Assembly (NCBI GenBank): GCA_900177435.1
Contig: FXAI01000014.1
Span: 1 to 64,000 of the forward strand
Origin: Alteromonadaceae bacterium Bs31
GTDB taxonomy: Bacteria; Pseudomonadota; Gammaproteobacteria; Pseudomonadales; Cellvibrionaceae
Reading direction: 5' to 3'
Length of the DNA: 64,000 nt
Part shown: positions 45,909 through 54,483 of the stretch, one piece after another
Layout of the letters: each line of letters starts with the position of its first letter
Numbering within the stretch: position 1 is the stretch's first letter
Position numbers and translations under genes: made by a program
The notes under the pieces: model-generated
Told to the model about the DNA's origin: nothing
Seen by the model: the letters and a program-made list of their open reading frames with translations, nothing else
Database searches by the model: none

Positions 45909-46484
45909 TTAGTTTAAGTCGTCCGACTTCCAGTATTTTGTACCTTTCAGCGTGGCTTGCAGGGCAAGGCCTGTCTCAGTGAGCTGATACACAGTAATGC
46001 CGTTAAAAACGGCTTCTCCGCCTACTGCCGCGCCTTTATCTGAGGCCTTTGCGGCTGCGTCGGCCTGGCCGCCAAATACCCAGCCCTGATTTATGAATTT
46101 ATCCATTACTTCGGCCGTGTCGAATACCATCACAATGCGGAAATCTTTCGCGCCCAGGCCAAGTCCAACGCCCACCTCGCCCATATTCATGTAGGTGTGC
46201 TGTCCGGTACCCATGTTTTTAACCACACCGTAGCCTCCACCGAAGCTGGCGAGAATAATGTTGATGTTGGCGTTGCTGAATACCGCATAGCCGGGTGCTG
46301 CGAATATCTGTGCTTTGGTATGAGGCTTAATCTTAAAAAGCTGCTCCAGTGTCTGGTTTTTCATTTCCATAATGGCTTGTTTTTTTTCCGCTTTTGACGC
46401 TCCGCGGGTTGTGCTGCAGCCGGTGAGTGTCAGGCTGAACAAGGCGAAAGCGCAAAGTGCGGCGGTTAAGAGCTTGAGCTTCAT
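45909..46484 (-). CDS. SYLF-domain (YSC84-like) lipoprotein
   Basis: This protein of about 191 residues starts with a lipoprotein signal ending in the lipobox LTGC, followed by a SYLF/YSC84 domain with glycine-rich strands (FGGGYGVVKN, GVGLGLGAKDFR). SYLF domains bind phospholipids; the bacterial versions are mostly uncharacterised lipoproteins. ATG 46484 is chosen since it begins the signal peptide; an open frame to 46592 adds an unlikely prefix inside yggS. It sits between yggS and proC, which are adjacent in many relatives. Confidence 0.88.
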   Translation of the reverse strand: MKLKLLTAALCAFALFSLTLTGCSTTRGASKAEKKQAIMEMKNQTLEQLFKIKPHTKAQIFAAPGYAVFSNANINIILASFGGGYGVVKNMGTGQHTYMNMGEVGVGLGLGAKDFRIVMVFDTAEVMDKFINQGWVFGGQADAAAKASDKGAAVGGEAVFNGITVYQLTETGLALQATLKGTKYWKSDDLN

Positions 46485-46509
46485 AGGTGTAGTCCTCAAT
46501 GGGGTTATG

Positions 46510-47223
46510 CTAGTTATTATTGCTTGCTGTGGTGTCGCTGCGTGCTCCGAACAGGGCAGTTCCAACCCGAACGATATTTGCCCCCTCGGCAATCGCTGAC
46601 TCCATATCGCCAGACATGCCCATGGACAATGTATCCAAAGTGGTGAGTGCCGGCTGTTTTTTCAAGCTGTGTAGCAGGCCGTGCATGCGTTTAAAAGCGT
46701 CTGTAGATTGTTGTGCATTTAGCGCTCGCTGGGGTATTGCCATCAAACCTCGTAAGCGCAGCCGCGGTAATTGTACAACCTGCTGTGCGATTTCGCTGAC
46801 TTCATCTGCTGCGAAGCCTGATTTGCTCGCCTCATCATCGATATTCACTTGCAGGCAGATATTCAGTGGCGGGAGCTTATCATGGCGCTGATTGTTCAGG
46901 CGTTGGGCAATTTTAAGGCGGTCAACCGAGTGTACCCAGGCGAAGTGTTCGGCTATGCTTTTGGTCTTGTTACTTTGGATGGGGCCGATGAAATGCCAGC
47001 AGATCCCTTCTAATGGCAGGCGCTCGATTTTCGCCAGCGCTTCCTGCACGTAGTTTTCGCCGAAGTCTCGCAGGCCTGCCTGGTAGGCTTGCTTGATGGC
47101 GTCTTCTGTCTGGCGTTTGCTCACCGCCAGGAGTGTGATTTCCTTCGGGTTTCTACCGGCCGCACGTGCTGCTTTTTCAATACGTGTGTTAACTTGATTT
47201 ATCGTGTCGAAGATCTTGTGCAT
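46510..47223 (-). CDS. PLP homeostasis protein YggS (PLPBP)
   Basis: This 237-residue single-domain alanine-racemase-fold protein binds PLP but has no known catalysis. It buffers pyridoxal phosphate and affects amino acid and keto acid balance. The PLP lysine lies in LLAVSKRQ, and the 'FGENYVQEA' and 'GMSGDMESAI' motifs are present. It is divergent from pilT, as in Pseudomonas. Confidence 0.94.
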   Translation of the reverse strand: MHKIFDTINQVNTRIEKAARAAGRNPKEITLLAVSKRQTEDAIKQAYQAGLRDFGENYVQEALAKIERLPLEGICWHFIGPIQSNKTKSIAEHFAWVHSVDRLKIAQRLNNQRHDKLPPLNICLQVNIDDEASKSGFAADEVSEIAQQVVQLPRLRLRGLMAIPQRALNAQQSTDAFKRMHGLLHSLKKQPALTTLDTLSMGMSGDMESAIAEGANIVRVGTALFGARSDTTASNNN

Positions 47224-47329
47224 ATACTAATAACATTCGGCTGCTTTGGGGCCGCTTCTCATTCTATTAAATTGCCCGCTGCTCAACTCGCTGTGAGCAT
47301 GTGGTAAGCAACATATATAAAGGTCGTTT

Positions 47330-48364
47330 ATGGATATTACTGAACTGCTAGCATTCTCCGCCAAACAAGGTGCTTCCGACTTACACTTGTCTGCAGGCCT
47401 GCCTCCCATGATTCGTGTGGATGGCGACGTGCGTCGTATTAATCTGCCCCCTATGGAGCACAAACAGGTGCACGGGCTCATCTACGAGATTATGAACGAC
47501 AAGCAGCGTAAGGACTATGAGGAATTTCTGGAAACGGACTTTTCCTTCGAGGTTCCCGGTGTAGCACGGTTTCGCGTGAATGCTTTCAACCAGAACCGGG
47601 GCTCCGGCGCGGTGTTCCGAACCATTCCTTCCAAGGTGCTTACCATGGAAGAGCTGGGCATGGGGCAGGTTTTCCGCGATGTATCTTCTGTACCGCGCGG
47701 TTTAGTGCTGGTTACCGGGCCGACGGGCTCGGGCAAATCCACCACCCTGGCCGCCATGATGGACTTTATTAACGATAACAAGTACCACCATATTCTCACC
47801 ATCGAAGACCCCATTGAATTTGTACACGAAAGTAAGAAGTGCCTGGTAAACCAGCGGGAAGTGCATCGCGACACCCACGGCTTTGCTGAAGCCCTTCGCT
47901 CGGCACTGCGGGAAGACCCGGATATTATCCTGGTGGGCGAAATGCGTGACCTGGAAACGATTCGTCTGGCGCTGACCGCAGCGGAAACCGGTCACCTAGT
48001 GTTCGGAACGCTGCATACTACCTCAGCGGCCAAGACGATTGACCGTATCGTGGATGTGTTTCCCGCCAACGAAAAAGCTATGGTGCGTTCCATGCTCTCA
48101 GAATCTCTGGAGGCGGTGGTATCGCAAACCCTGTTAAAGCGGGCGGGTGGGGGCCGGGTTGCAGCCCATGAGATTATGCGTGGTACCCCCGCTATCAGAA
48201 ACCTTATTCGTGAAGATAAGGTTGCGCAGATGTATTCGGCCATTCAAACCGGCGGTTCGGTGGGTATGCAGACAATGGATCAGTGCCTCGCGGATATGGT
48301 TGAGCGCCGCATCGTTACCCGGGATGTTGCCAAAGAGAAGGCTAAAATGCCCGAGAATTTTTAA
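47330..48364 (+). CDS. pilT: Type IV pilus retraction ATPase PilT
   Basis: This 344-residue hexameric ATPase drives pilus retraction and so twitching. It has Walker A GPTGSGKST, the Asp box, Walker B ILVGEMRD and His box HLVFGTLHTTSA. The C-terminal AIRNLIRE motif required for retraction in PilT proteins is present. AAAGG lies 8 bases before the ATG. pilU follows after 82 bases. Confidence 0.97.
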   Translation: MDITELLAFSAKQGASDLHLSAGLPPMIRVDGDVRRINLPPMEHKQVHGLIYEIMNDKQRKDYEEFLETDFSFEVPGVARFRVNAFNQNRGSGAVFRTIPSKVLTMEELGMGQVFRDVSSVPRGLVLVTGPTGSGKSTTLAAMMDFINDNKYHHILTIEDPIEFVHESKKCLVNQREVHRDTHGFAEALRSALREDPDIILVGEMRDLETIRLALTAAETGHLVFGTLHTTSAAKTIDRIVDVFPANEKAMVRSMLSESLEAVVSQTLLKRAGGGRVAAHEIMRGTPAIRNLIREDKVAQMYSAIQTGGSVGMQTMDQCLADMVERRIVTRDVAKEKAKMPENF

Positions 48365-48446
48365 GTAGCGAGTGTCGATGGCGGGTTCGCTCCGCTGGTG
48401 TCACAATAGTGACGTTGATAATTATAAAACCTGTTAAGGAATCCCC

Positions 48447-49589
48447 ATGGATTTTGATCGTTTGTTGTCATTAATGGTTGAGAAAGGCGCATCGGATTTA
48501 TTTATTACCGCAGGCGTACCTCCTTCAATGAAGCTGCACGGCAAAATAGTGCCGGTTACTACAACACCTATGTCGCCAGAAAAATCTCGTGAAACGGTGT
48601 TGAGTGTAATGAACGAGAAGCAACGTAAAGAGTTCATGGAAACCAAAGAGCTGAACTTTGCCATCAGTGCGCGAGGCGTCGGCCGGTTTCGTGCCAGTGC
48701 GTTTTATCAGCGTAACCTTGCAGGAATGGTGCTGCGCCGAATTGAAACGCAGATTCCGAAAATTGACGAGCTGGGCCTGCCTGAATCCATTAAAGAGCTG
48801 GCAATGATCAAGCGCGGCCTGGTTCTGTTTGTGGGCGCCACCGGCACCGGTAAGTCAACCTCTCTTGCGGCGATGATTGGTCATCGCAATCGCAACTCCA
48901 AGGGTCATATTATCTCCATTGAGGATCCCATTGAATTTATTCACCAGCATCAGGGTTGCGTAATCACCCAGCGTGAGGTGGGTATTGATACGGAGTCCTT
49001 TGAGGTGGCACTGAAGAATACCTTGCGACAGGCTCCAGACGTGATTCTAATTGGCGAGGTGCGCTCCCGGGAAACCATGGATCACGCTATTGCTTTCGCC
49101 GAAACGGGCCACCTTTGCCTGTGTACCCTGCACGCCAACAATGCTAACCAGGCATTGGATCGCATCATTCATTTCTTCCCGGCAGATCGGCACTCGCAGT
49201 TGTGGATGGATTTATCGCTCAACCTCCGCGCCATTGTCGCGCAGCAGCTTATTCCCACCCCGGACGGCTTGGGGCGGCGAGCTTGTTTAGAAGTTTTTCT
49301 CAATACTCCGCTGGCTCAGGATCTGGTTCGAAAAGGACAGGTGCACGAGTTGAAGGAGCTTATGAAAAAATCCACCGAGCTGGGTATGCAGACTTTCGAT
49401 CAGGCCCTGTTCGACCTGTACGATTCGGGTGAAATTACCTATGAAGATGCGCTTTCTCATGCGGACTCACCCAATGATCTGCGCTTGATGATCAAGCTCG
49501 GCTCAGAAAGCGATGCGGATTATCTATCCAATGCAGCGGATGAGTTGAGTATTCAGGATGATGAGTCGAACCGCACACGCAGGTTTTAG
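48447..49589 (+). CDS. pilU: Type IV pilus retraction ATPase PilU
   Basis: This 380-residue PilT paralogue has Walker [10 protein letters not shown], Walker B ILIGEVRS and the His box [12 protein letters not shown]. PilU works with PilT to add retraction force. The C-terminus is extended by an acidic tail ([20 protein letters not shown], in two parts SESDADYL and [12 protein letters not shown]). An AAGGA lies 7 bases before the ATG. The stop codon overlaps the end of yqgF on the other strand by 4 bases. Confidence 0.95.
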   Translation: MDFDRLLSLMVEKGASDLFITAGVPPSMKLHGKIVPVTTTPMSPEKSRETVLSVMNEKQRKEFMETKELNFAISARGVGRFRASAFYQRNLAGMVLRRIETQIPKIDELGLPESIKELAMIKRGLVLFVGATGTGKSTSLAAMIGHRNRNSKGHIISIEDPIEFIHQHQGCVITQREVGIDTESFEVALKNTLRQAPDVILIGEVRSRETMDHAIAFAETGHLCLCTLHANNANQALDRIIHFFPADRHSQLWMDLSLNLRAIVAQQLIPTPDGLGRRACLEVFLNTPLAQDLVRKGQVHELKELMKKSTELGMQTFDQALFDLYDSGEITYEDALSHADSPNDLRLMIKLGSESDADYLSNAADELSIQDDESNRTRRF

Positions 49590-50020
49590 TCAGCGCTTGC
49601 CAACCAGGATTCCAGTATCAGTCGGGCGGCAATAGAGTCCACCGGCTGGTCGCGATAGCTGCCTGAATGGCCAGCGTTGTGGGCGATTTCTTTGGCTTCA
49701 CGAGTGGTCAGCCTTTCATCGGCAAATTCCAGCCTGAGCCCAAAGCGGCCATTGAGGCGATTGCCAAATTTTCTCGCGCGGCGGGTCATCTCCATTTCAC
49801 TGCCATCCATGTTTACCGGTAGGCCAACCACAGCCAGTTCAGGTTGCCACTGGGTAATCAAGCTCTCCAGCTCCTGCCAATTGGGAATGCCGTCTTTCGC
49901 TTTAAGGACGGGGAGCTCACTGGCGCTGGAGGTGAGGCGCTGGCCTACCGCCACGCCAATACTGCGTGTACCAAAATCGAAAGCCAGGATGAAAGAGTGA
50001 GGTTCAGGCATGCCCTGCAT
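49586..50020 (-). CDS. ruvX: RuvX/YqgF Holliday-junction resolvase-like nuclease
   Basis: This 144-residue RNase H-fold protein has the first Asp in [13 protein letters not shown], the conserved ERLTTREA loop, and the closing DSIAARLIL with another acidic residue. YqgF is tied to 16S rRNA 5' processing and to resolution of branched DNA. It overlaps the end of yqgE by 17 bases, which indicates translational coupling. The start could be the ATG at 50011, which would leave a 9-codon leader less. Confidence 0.92.
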   Translation of the reverse strand: MQGMPEPHSFILAFDFGTRSIGVAVGQRLTSSASELPVLKAKDGIPNWQELESLITQWQPELAVVGLPVNMDGSEMEMTRRARKFGNRLNGRFGLRLEFADERLTTREAKEIAHNAGHSGSYRDQPVDSIAARLILESWLASAD

Positions 50021-50588
50021 CTGAAGAAATGAGGTTCATGTCGATGCCCAGATGTTGAGCGGTGACAGCCCAGCGCTGCTCTATGGGAGTGTCGAAAATA
50101 ATGCTGGTTTCTGCGGGTACGATCAGCCAGGAGTTCGCACTGATTTCGTCTTCCAGCTGTCCGGGGCTCCAGCCGGCGTAACCCAGCGCGAATTGCGCGT
50201 GCTTGGGGCCTTGCTGCTGCGCAATGGCGGTGACAATGTCCCGTGATGCTGTAAGGCTGATCTCGGAGGTGATACGAAGGGTAGATTCCCAGCTGCCTTC
50301 ATCCCGATGAAGCACAAAGCCCCGCTGCATATTGACCGGGCCGCCGGCAAGCACCGGGTAGTTGCCCAGCTTGCTTTGGTATTCGATAGAAAGCTGCTCA
50401 AACACATCGCCCAGTTTGAGCTCCAGAGGCTGGTTGATAACAATGCCCATTGCGCCTTGGTCGCTGTGATCACAGATATAGGTGACGGACCGAGAGAAAA
50501 TGGGATCCGTTAAGCCGGGCATGGCGATCAGGAAATGATCGCGGAGGCTTTCAGGAATATTAACGTTATCCCAAGCTTGTTCTTTCAT
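50004..50588 (-). CDS. YqgE/AlgH family protein (DUF179)
   Basis: This 194-residue protein has the YqgE/AlgH signature: [23 protein letters not shown] (seen as [13 protein letters not shown]), [10 protein letters not shown] and the [13 protein letters not shown] segment. Its molecular role is not settled; in Pseudomonas AlgH affects alginate expression. It is coupled to yqgF and follows the tonB3-like gene. Confidence 0.93.
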   Translation of the reverse strand: MKEQAWDNVNIPESLRDHFLIAMPGLTDPIFSRSVTYICDHSDQGAMGIVINQPLELKLGDVFEQLSIEYQSKLGNYPVLAGGPVNMQRGFVLHRDEGSWESTLRITSEISLTASRDIVTAIAQQQGPKHAQFALGYAGWSPGQLEDEISANSWLIVPAETSIIFDTPIEQRWAVTAQHLGIDMNLISSDAGHA

Positions 50589-50668
50589 AGTTTCAGTATG
50601 AGGTTATGGGAAAATAAAACAAGGGATAGAGGGAAAAATTCAGACTAATTGCGGGCTTAAGGGGGGGC

Positions 50669-51544
50669 CTAATTAGACGTTTTCAGGCCGGTAATTTCGA
50701 AGCGCCAGGTGCGAATAATTTCCAGCTGATCGGTGTTTTTTTGTATCTCCGGTGGGAAGCGATCAAAGGGCGCCGCCAGGCGTACTATCTGGAGAGCCGC
50801 GTCATCGAGGATTTTGTGGCCGGAAGATTGGGTAATTTCGATGTTCTCCACAACGCCCAGGTGGTTGATCAATACCGCCAGCCGAAGGTTGCCGAATATT
50901 TCATTGCTGAGCGCTTCCTCGGGAAAATTTTTGTTGCCAATAACTTCTATTTTCTGAGTCCATGCGTTGAGATAGGCAGCGTCTGCAGATGATTTTGCCG
51001 ACACAGATACCAGGCGGCGCAGGCGCGGTTTATTGGCTTCCTCCCACTTAATGCGGTCGAGCTTTGCACGCAAGCTGGCAAACTCCGGGTTCACCACTGG
51101 CGCATCAATGTTTTTGCCTTGCTGTTCTTCGCGGGTAACACTTTTGTCGGGCTCGGTTTGCTTAAGTATGCGTTTCTCTTGTGCTTTGTTGATGGCGAGT
51201 AATTGAGCTTTACTTTTGCTTTCGCTGGTGGCTTTTTTTTCGGCTATGGGATTGACGTCGCGGTACTTTGTGTCTGCAATGTCGGCTTGCTTTCGCGTGG
51301 TAATTTCCTTTATTTCATCACCGGTGCCGCTGGCCAATTGATCATGCTGGGCGAGAAAGTCCGCTTTTTCAGGTTTGATCTTGTCTTTATGGGTGGCCAG
51401 GGTGATGTTAAGTGTCGGAGCGATTTTCTGTCCGGCGTTAACACTGAAGCCAATGCCGAAAATAATCATCGCGTGAATGGCTGCAGCCAGAAAAAAAGTA
51501 AAACTCAAGCGATCGCCACTGCTCGATTCGGGTAAATCTGCCAT
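50669..51544 (-). CDS. TonB-type energy transducer (TonB3-like)
   Basis: This 291-residue protein has a single N-terminal membrane helix, a long Lys/Glu/Gln-rich periplasmic linker and a C-terminal TonB fold (FGNLRLAVLINHLGVVENIEI, seen as LRLAVLINHLGVVENIEI; then IVRLAAPFDRFP). The slot between yqgE/algH and gshB next to pilG matches tonB3 of P. aeruginosa, which is needed for normal twitching and pilus assembly. That role is therefore likely here. ATG 51544 gives the short cytoplasmic start; a frame extending to 51610 overlaps gshB. No exbB or exbD is nearby. Confidence 0.85.
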   Translation of the reverse strand: MADLPESSSGDRLSFTFFLAAAIHAMIIFGIGFSVNAGQKIAPTLNITLATHKDKIKPEKADFLAQHDQLASGTGDEIKEITTRKQADIADTKYRDVNPIAEKKATSESKSKAQLLAINKAQEKRILKQTEPDKSVTREEQQGKNIDAPVVNPEFASLRAKLDRIKWEEANKPRLRRLVSVSAKSSADAAYLNAWTQKIEVIGNKNFPEEALSNEIFGNLRLAVLINHLGVVENIEITQSSGHKILDDAALQIVRLAAPFDRFPPEIQKNTDQLEIIRTWRFEITGLKTSN

Positions 51545-51578
51545 AAATTCGGTTTTTTTATTTGCTAGTAAATAGTGA

Positions 51579-52532
51579 TTAAGTCGCCAATTTGTTTTCG
51601 ATAGCAACAATCAGTTTTTCGCCAATGCGTGTATCGAAGGCTTTATCGATTTCTCTTACACATGTTGGACTGGTAACGTTAATTTCCGTGAGGTAGTCGC
51701 CGATAATATCCAAGCCAGCGAACATTAAGCCTTTTTCTACCAAAGTGGGAGCGACCTGGTCGACAATCCAACGATCTCTCTCGCTTAGCGCTTGAGCAAC
51801 ACCCTTGCCGCCGGCGGCTAGATTACCTCGCGTCTCTCCCTCTGCTGGAATTCGCGCGAGACTATAGGGTATTGCTTCGCCATTCACCACCAGCACCCGC
51901 TTATCGCCATTGCGAATATCCGGGATAAACTTTTGCGCCATGATATAGCCTGTATCGCCCTCTGTAAGCGTCTCCAGAATAACGCTCACATTGGGGTCGT
52001 CGGCACGGCAGCGGAAAATGCCGGTTCCACCCATGCCGTCGAGGGGCTTAAAGATTACATCTGTGTGCTGCAGGTGAAACTGCTTAAGAAGCGCTGAATC
52101 CCTGCTAACCAGCACAGGCGGGCAGCACTGGGGAAACTGGGTGGCAAACACTTTTTCGTTGCAGTCTCGCAGGCTCTGAGGCTTGTTTACAATCAGCGTG
52201 CCTGCTTGTTCCGCGCGTTCGAGGATGTAGGTGGCGTAGATGTATTGGTTGTCAAAAGGAGGGTCTTTACGCATAAGTACCGCGTCAAGTGTGCTCAGGT
52301 CGCTAAAGACCTCATTTTCCAGCGAAAACCAATCAGATTCATTGGGCCTTACTGTCAGCTCTCGCAGTTTGGCGCAAGCTTTGCCTTTGTCGAGTGCAAG
52401 GTCTTGCATTTCCATATAATACAACTTGTGACCCCGCTCTTGAGCTGCCAGCAGCAATGCGAGAGTAGTGTCTTTGTAAAAGGTGATATCTGCAATGGGG
52501 TCCATCACCACGCCAATCTTTAAGGTAGACAT
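51579..52532 (-). CDS. gshB: Glutathione synthetase
   Basis: This protein of about 317 residues of the ATP-grasp family joins gamma-glutamylcysteine and glycine. The KIGVVMDPI opening, KPLDGMGGTGIFR glycine-rich loop and EINVTSPTC ending are all typical of GshB. ATG 52532 follows GGAG by 8 bases. It is divergent from pilG across a region of 280 bp. Confidence 0.96.
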   Translation of the reverse strand: MSTLKIGVVMDPIADITFYKDTTLALLLAAQERGHKLYYMEMQDLALDKGKACAKLRELTVRPNESDWFSLENEVFSDLSTLDAVLMRKDPPFDNQYIYATYILERAEQAGTLIVNKPQSLRDCNEKVFATQFPQCCPPVLVSRDSALLKQFHLQHTDVIFKPLDGMGGTGIFRCRADDPNVSVILETLTEGDTGYIMAQKFIPDIRNGDKRVLVVNGEAIPYSLARIPAEGETRGNLAAGGKGVAQALSERDRWIVDQVAPTLVEKGLMFAGLDIIGDYLTEINVTSPTCVREIDKAFDTRIGEKLIVAIENKLAT

Positions 52533-52812
52533 TGCTCTGCTCCGATGTGTTAACAAGGTCTAGGATTATAAGAGCTAAATACCAAAATTGGGTGAATTTG
52601 ATTAAGCCGATTAAAATTGCAGATTCCTTTTTTTTTCAAGCATTTATGGATTACACTGCAAAACTATGTTAAAAGTTGTCTCATACTAAAGTAAGGGGTA
52701 GTCTGCGGCTTCAAATGAGAGAAAACTTCATTCTCTGAACGAATGCTCAGATGTCCCGAGTGTGTGGCGCTATACTCATTACTCAGAAGACGAAAAAACA
52801 CAAGGTTACTTT

Positions 52813-53208
52813 ATGGACGTCAATCTAGAGCACTTAAAGGTGATGGTAATTGATGACAGCAAAACCATTCGCCGAACCGCCGAAACCTTGCTACAAAAGG
52901 TGGGTTGCACGGTTGTGACTGCAACCGACGGCTTTGATGCTTTGGCGAAGATTGCTGACACCCGCCCAGATATCATTTTTGTCGATATCATGATGCCTCG
53001 CTTGGACGGTTATCAGACATGCGCACTTATAAAAAACAACAGTGAATTCAAATCGACCCCCGTGATTATGCTATCCAGCAAAGATGGGCTGTTTGACAAG
53101 GCCAAAGGCCGAATTGTCGGGTCGGACCAATACTTGACCAAACCTTTCAGCAAAGGTGAATTAATAGGCGCAATTGAGGCGCACGTTAAGGTCGCTCGCG
53201 CTAGTTGA
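52813..53208 (+). CDS. pilG: Twitching response regulator PilG
   Basis: This 131-residue single receiver domain has the acidic pocket D14-D15, the phospho-acceptor D58 (FVDIMMPRLDG) and the Lys of YLTKPFSK. It closely matches P. aeruginosa PilG, a CheY-like output of Pil-Chp that promotes pilus extension and surface-linked cAMP. ATG 52813 gives the PilG-like start; the frame extends to 52762 without support. It heads the pilGHIJK-chpA operon. Confidence 0.95.
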   Translation: MDVNLEHLKVMVIDDSKTIRRTAETLLQKVGCTVVTATDGFDALAKIADTRPDIIFVDIMMPRLDGYQTCALIKNNSEFKSTPVIMLSSKDGLFDKAKGRIVGSDQYLTKPFSKGELIGAIEAHVKVARAS

Positions 53209-53330
53209 TCTATATTTGTGGTAGTGCTCAGGTTCTTGCTGAAATGAGAGCGGGGGCGCAGCTACAGGGAAATGATGTGTTTTCCAGGGAAAAGGAAAAC
53301 CGCGAAGGGAAAGCAGCTTACGCAAATGCA

Positions 53331-53351
53331 GGTGGTGCACGGGGCACCGCC
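53331..53351 (+). other. RNA hairpin between pilG and pilH
   Basis: The 199-bp pilG-pilH gap holds an 8-bp stem, GGTGGTGC (53331-53338) with GCACCGCC (53344-53351), one G-U pair and a 5-base loop. No U-run follows. It could be a processing or pausing site that lets pilG and pilH differ in level, but could also be incidental. Confidence 0.4.
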
Positions 53352-53407
53352 CGAAACGAAAGGGAATCAAGTAATCTAACCACCCAGCCCAAACCTTCGG
53401 GGGTAGT

Positions 53408-53770
53408 ATGGCGAAAGTACTGATTGTTGATGACTCACCAACAGAAACTTATAAGTTGACAGGCATGCTCGAAAAGGCCGGTCATACTGTAATAACCGCC
53501 GGAAACGGCGAAGAGGGCGTTGCTACGGCAAAAGCCCAGCTGCCAGATTTGATTCTGATGGATATTGTAATGCCTGGCTTAAATGGTTTTCAGGCAACCA
53601 GGCAGCTGAGTAAGGCCCCGGAAACATCACATATTCCTGTCATCATCGTCACAACTAAAGATCAGGAAACTGATCGTGTGTGGGGGATGCGGCAGGGTGC
53701 CAAGGCCTACCTTACCAAGCCTATCGATGAAAAGGAGCTTGCTTCCACTATTGCCAAGGTCAGCGCATAG
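53408..53770 (+). CDS. pilH: Twitching response regulator PilH
   Basis: This 120-residue single receiver domain has D8-D9 (IVDDSPTE), phospho-acceptor D52 (LMDIVMPGLNG) and Lys in YLTKPIDE. In Pseudomonas PilH works opposite to PilG and helps reverse or retract pili. The 199-base gap from pilG and GGGGG before the ATG allow its own translation rate. It belongs to the Pil-Chp operon. Confidence 0.95.
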   Translation: MAKVLIVDDSPTETYKLTGMLEKAGHTVITAGNGEEGVATAKAQLPDLILMDIVMPGLNGFQATRQLSKAPETSHIPVIIVTTKDQETDRVWGMRQGAKAYLTKPIDEKELASTIAKVSA

Positions 53771-53809
53771 CGCTTGGTGTGGACAGGAACATAATATGAG
53801 GGTTTGTGA

Positions 53810-54346
53810 GTGAGTTCAGCGTTTGAAGCCCTAAGTGAACTGGCGTCTCTTAGTCGAACTTCCGCAAAGGGTTTGCCTGCCAGGCAGGCAACAGCACCGC
53901 GTTGGAGTGGTATTGGTTTTTCCAGTCTGGGCTTTCGCTTTGTCACGCCTTTGAACCATGTATCCGAGCTTATGGAAGTGCCATCCGCAACTATGTTGCC
54001 GGGGGTTCAGCCATGGGTACTTGGCTTGTCTAATGTTCGTGGGCGCTTGTTGCCGCTTTTCGATTTGGCCCACTTTTTCGGTGGTGCTATCACGCAGGCT
54101 AAAAAGTATCAGCGCGTGCTGGTGCTCGAAACAGACACACTGTATAGCGGCATAGTTGTGGATCGTGCTTTTGGTATGCAGCACTTTACTTCAGACAGCT
54201 ATGGCGAAAGCATGGAGTCTCTGCCGGAACCCTTGGCGCCTTTTATTGAGGGTGCCTACAGCGATGCTGAAGGGAAAGCTTGGCCGGTATTTAGCATGGC
54301 TAAGCTGGCGGGGGATTCAAGATTTACAAACGCAGCGCTTGTATAA
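53810..54346 (+). CDS. pilI: CheW-like adaptor PilI
   Basis: This 178-residue protein has a CheW domain (VLGLSNVRGRLLPLFDLAHF). It links the receptor PilJ to the kinase ChpA. The start is GTG at 53810. It lies 40 bases after pilH and 137 before pilJ. The order pilG-H-I-J-K-chpA fixes the name more than the sequence does. Confidence 0.92.
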   Translation: MSSAFEALSELASLSRTSAKGLPARQATAPRWSGIGFSSLGFRFVTPLNHVSELMEVPSATMLPGVQPWVLGLSNVRGRLLPLFDLAHFFGGAITQAKKYQRVLVLETDTLYSGIVVDRAFGMQHFTSDSYGESMESLPEPLAPFIEGAYSDAEGKAWPVFSMAKLAGDSRFTNAALV

Positions 54347-54483
54347 GCATTTAAGCCTGTGACAGGGAGCGAAAATTAAAGGAAATAGAGCTGCACTGTA
54401 TGTTTTTGACTAGTGCGTAGTTTTGAGAGGGGCGCGTGATTTGCGCGTTTTAGTGTCAACATACCTTCGCTTGGGAGCGTCGT

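Noticed and set aside
54441-54462. GC hairpin followed by TTTT upstream of pilJ as an intrinsic terminator
   Set aside because: Only four paired bases; too weak to claim within an otherwise continuous operon.
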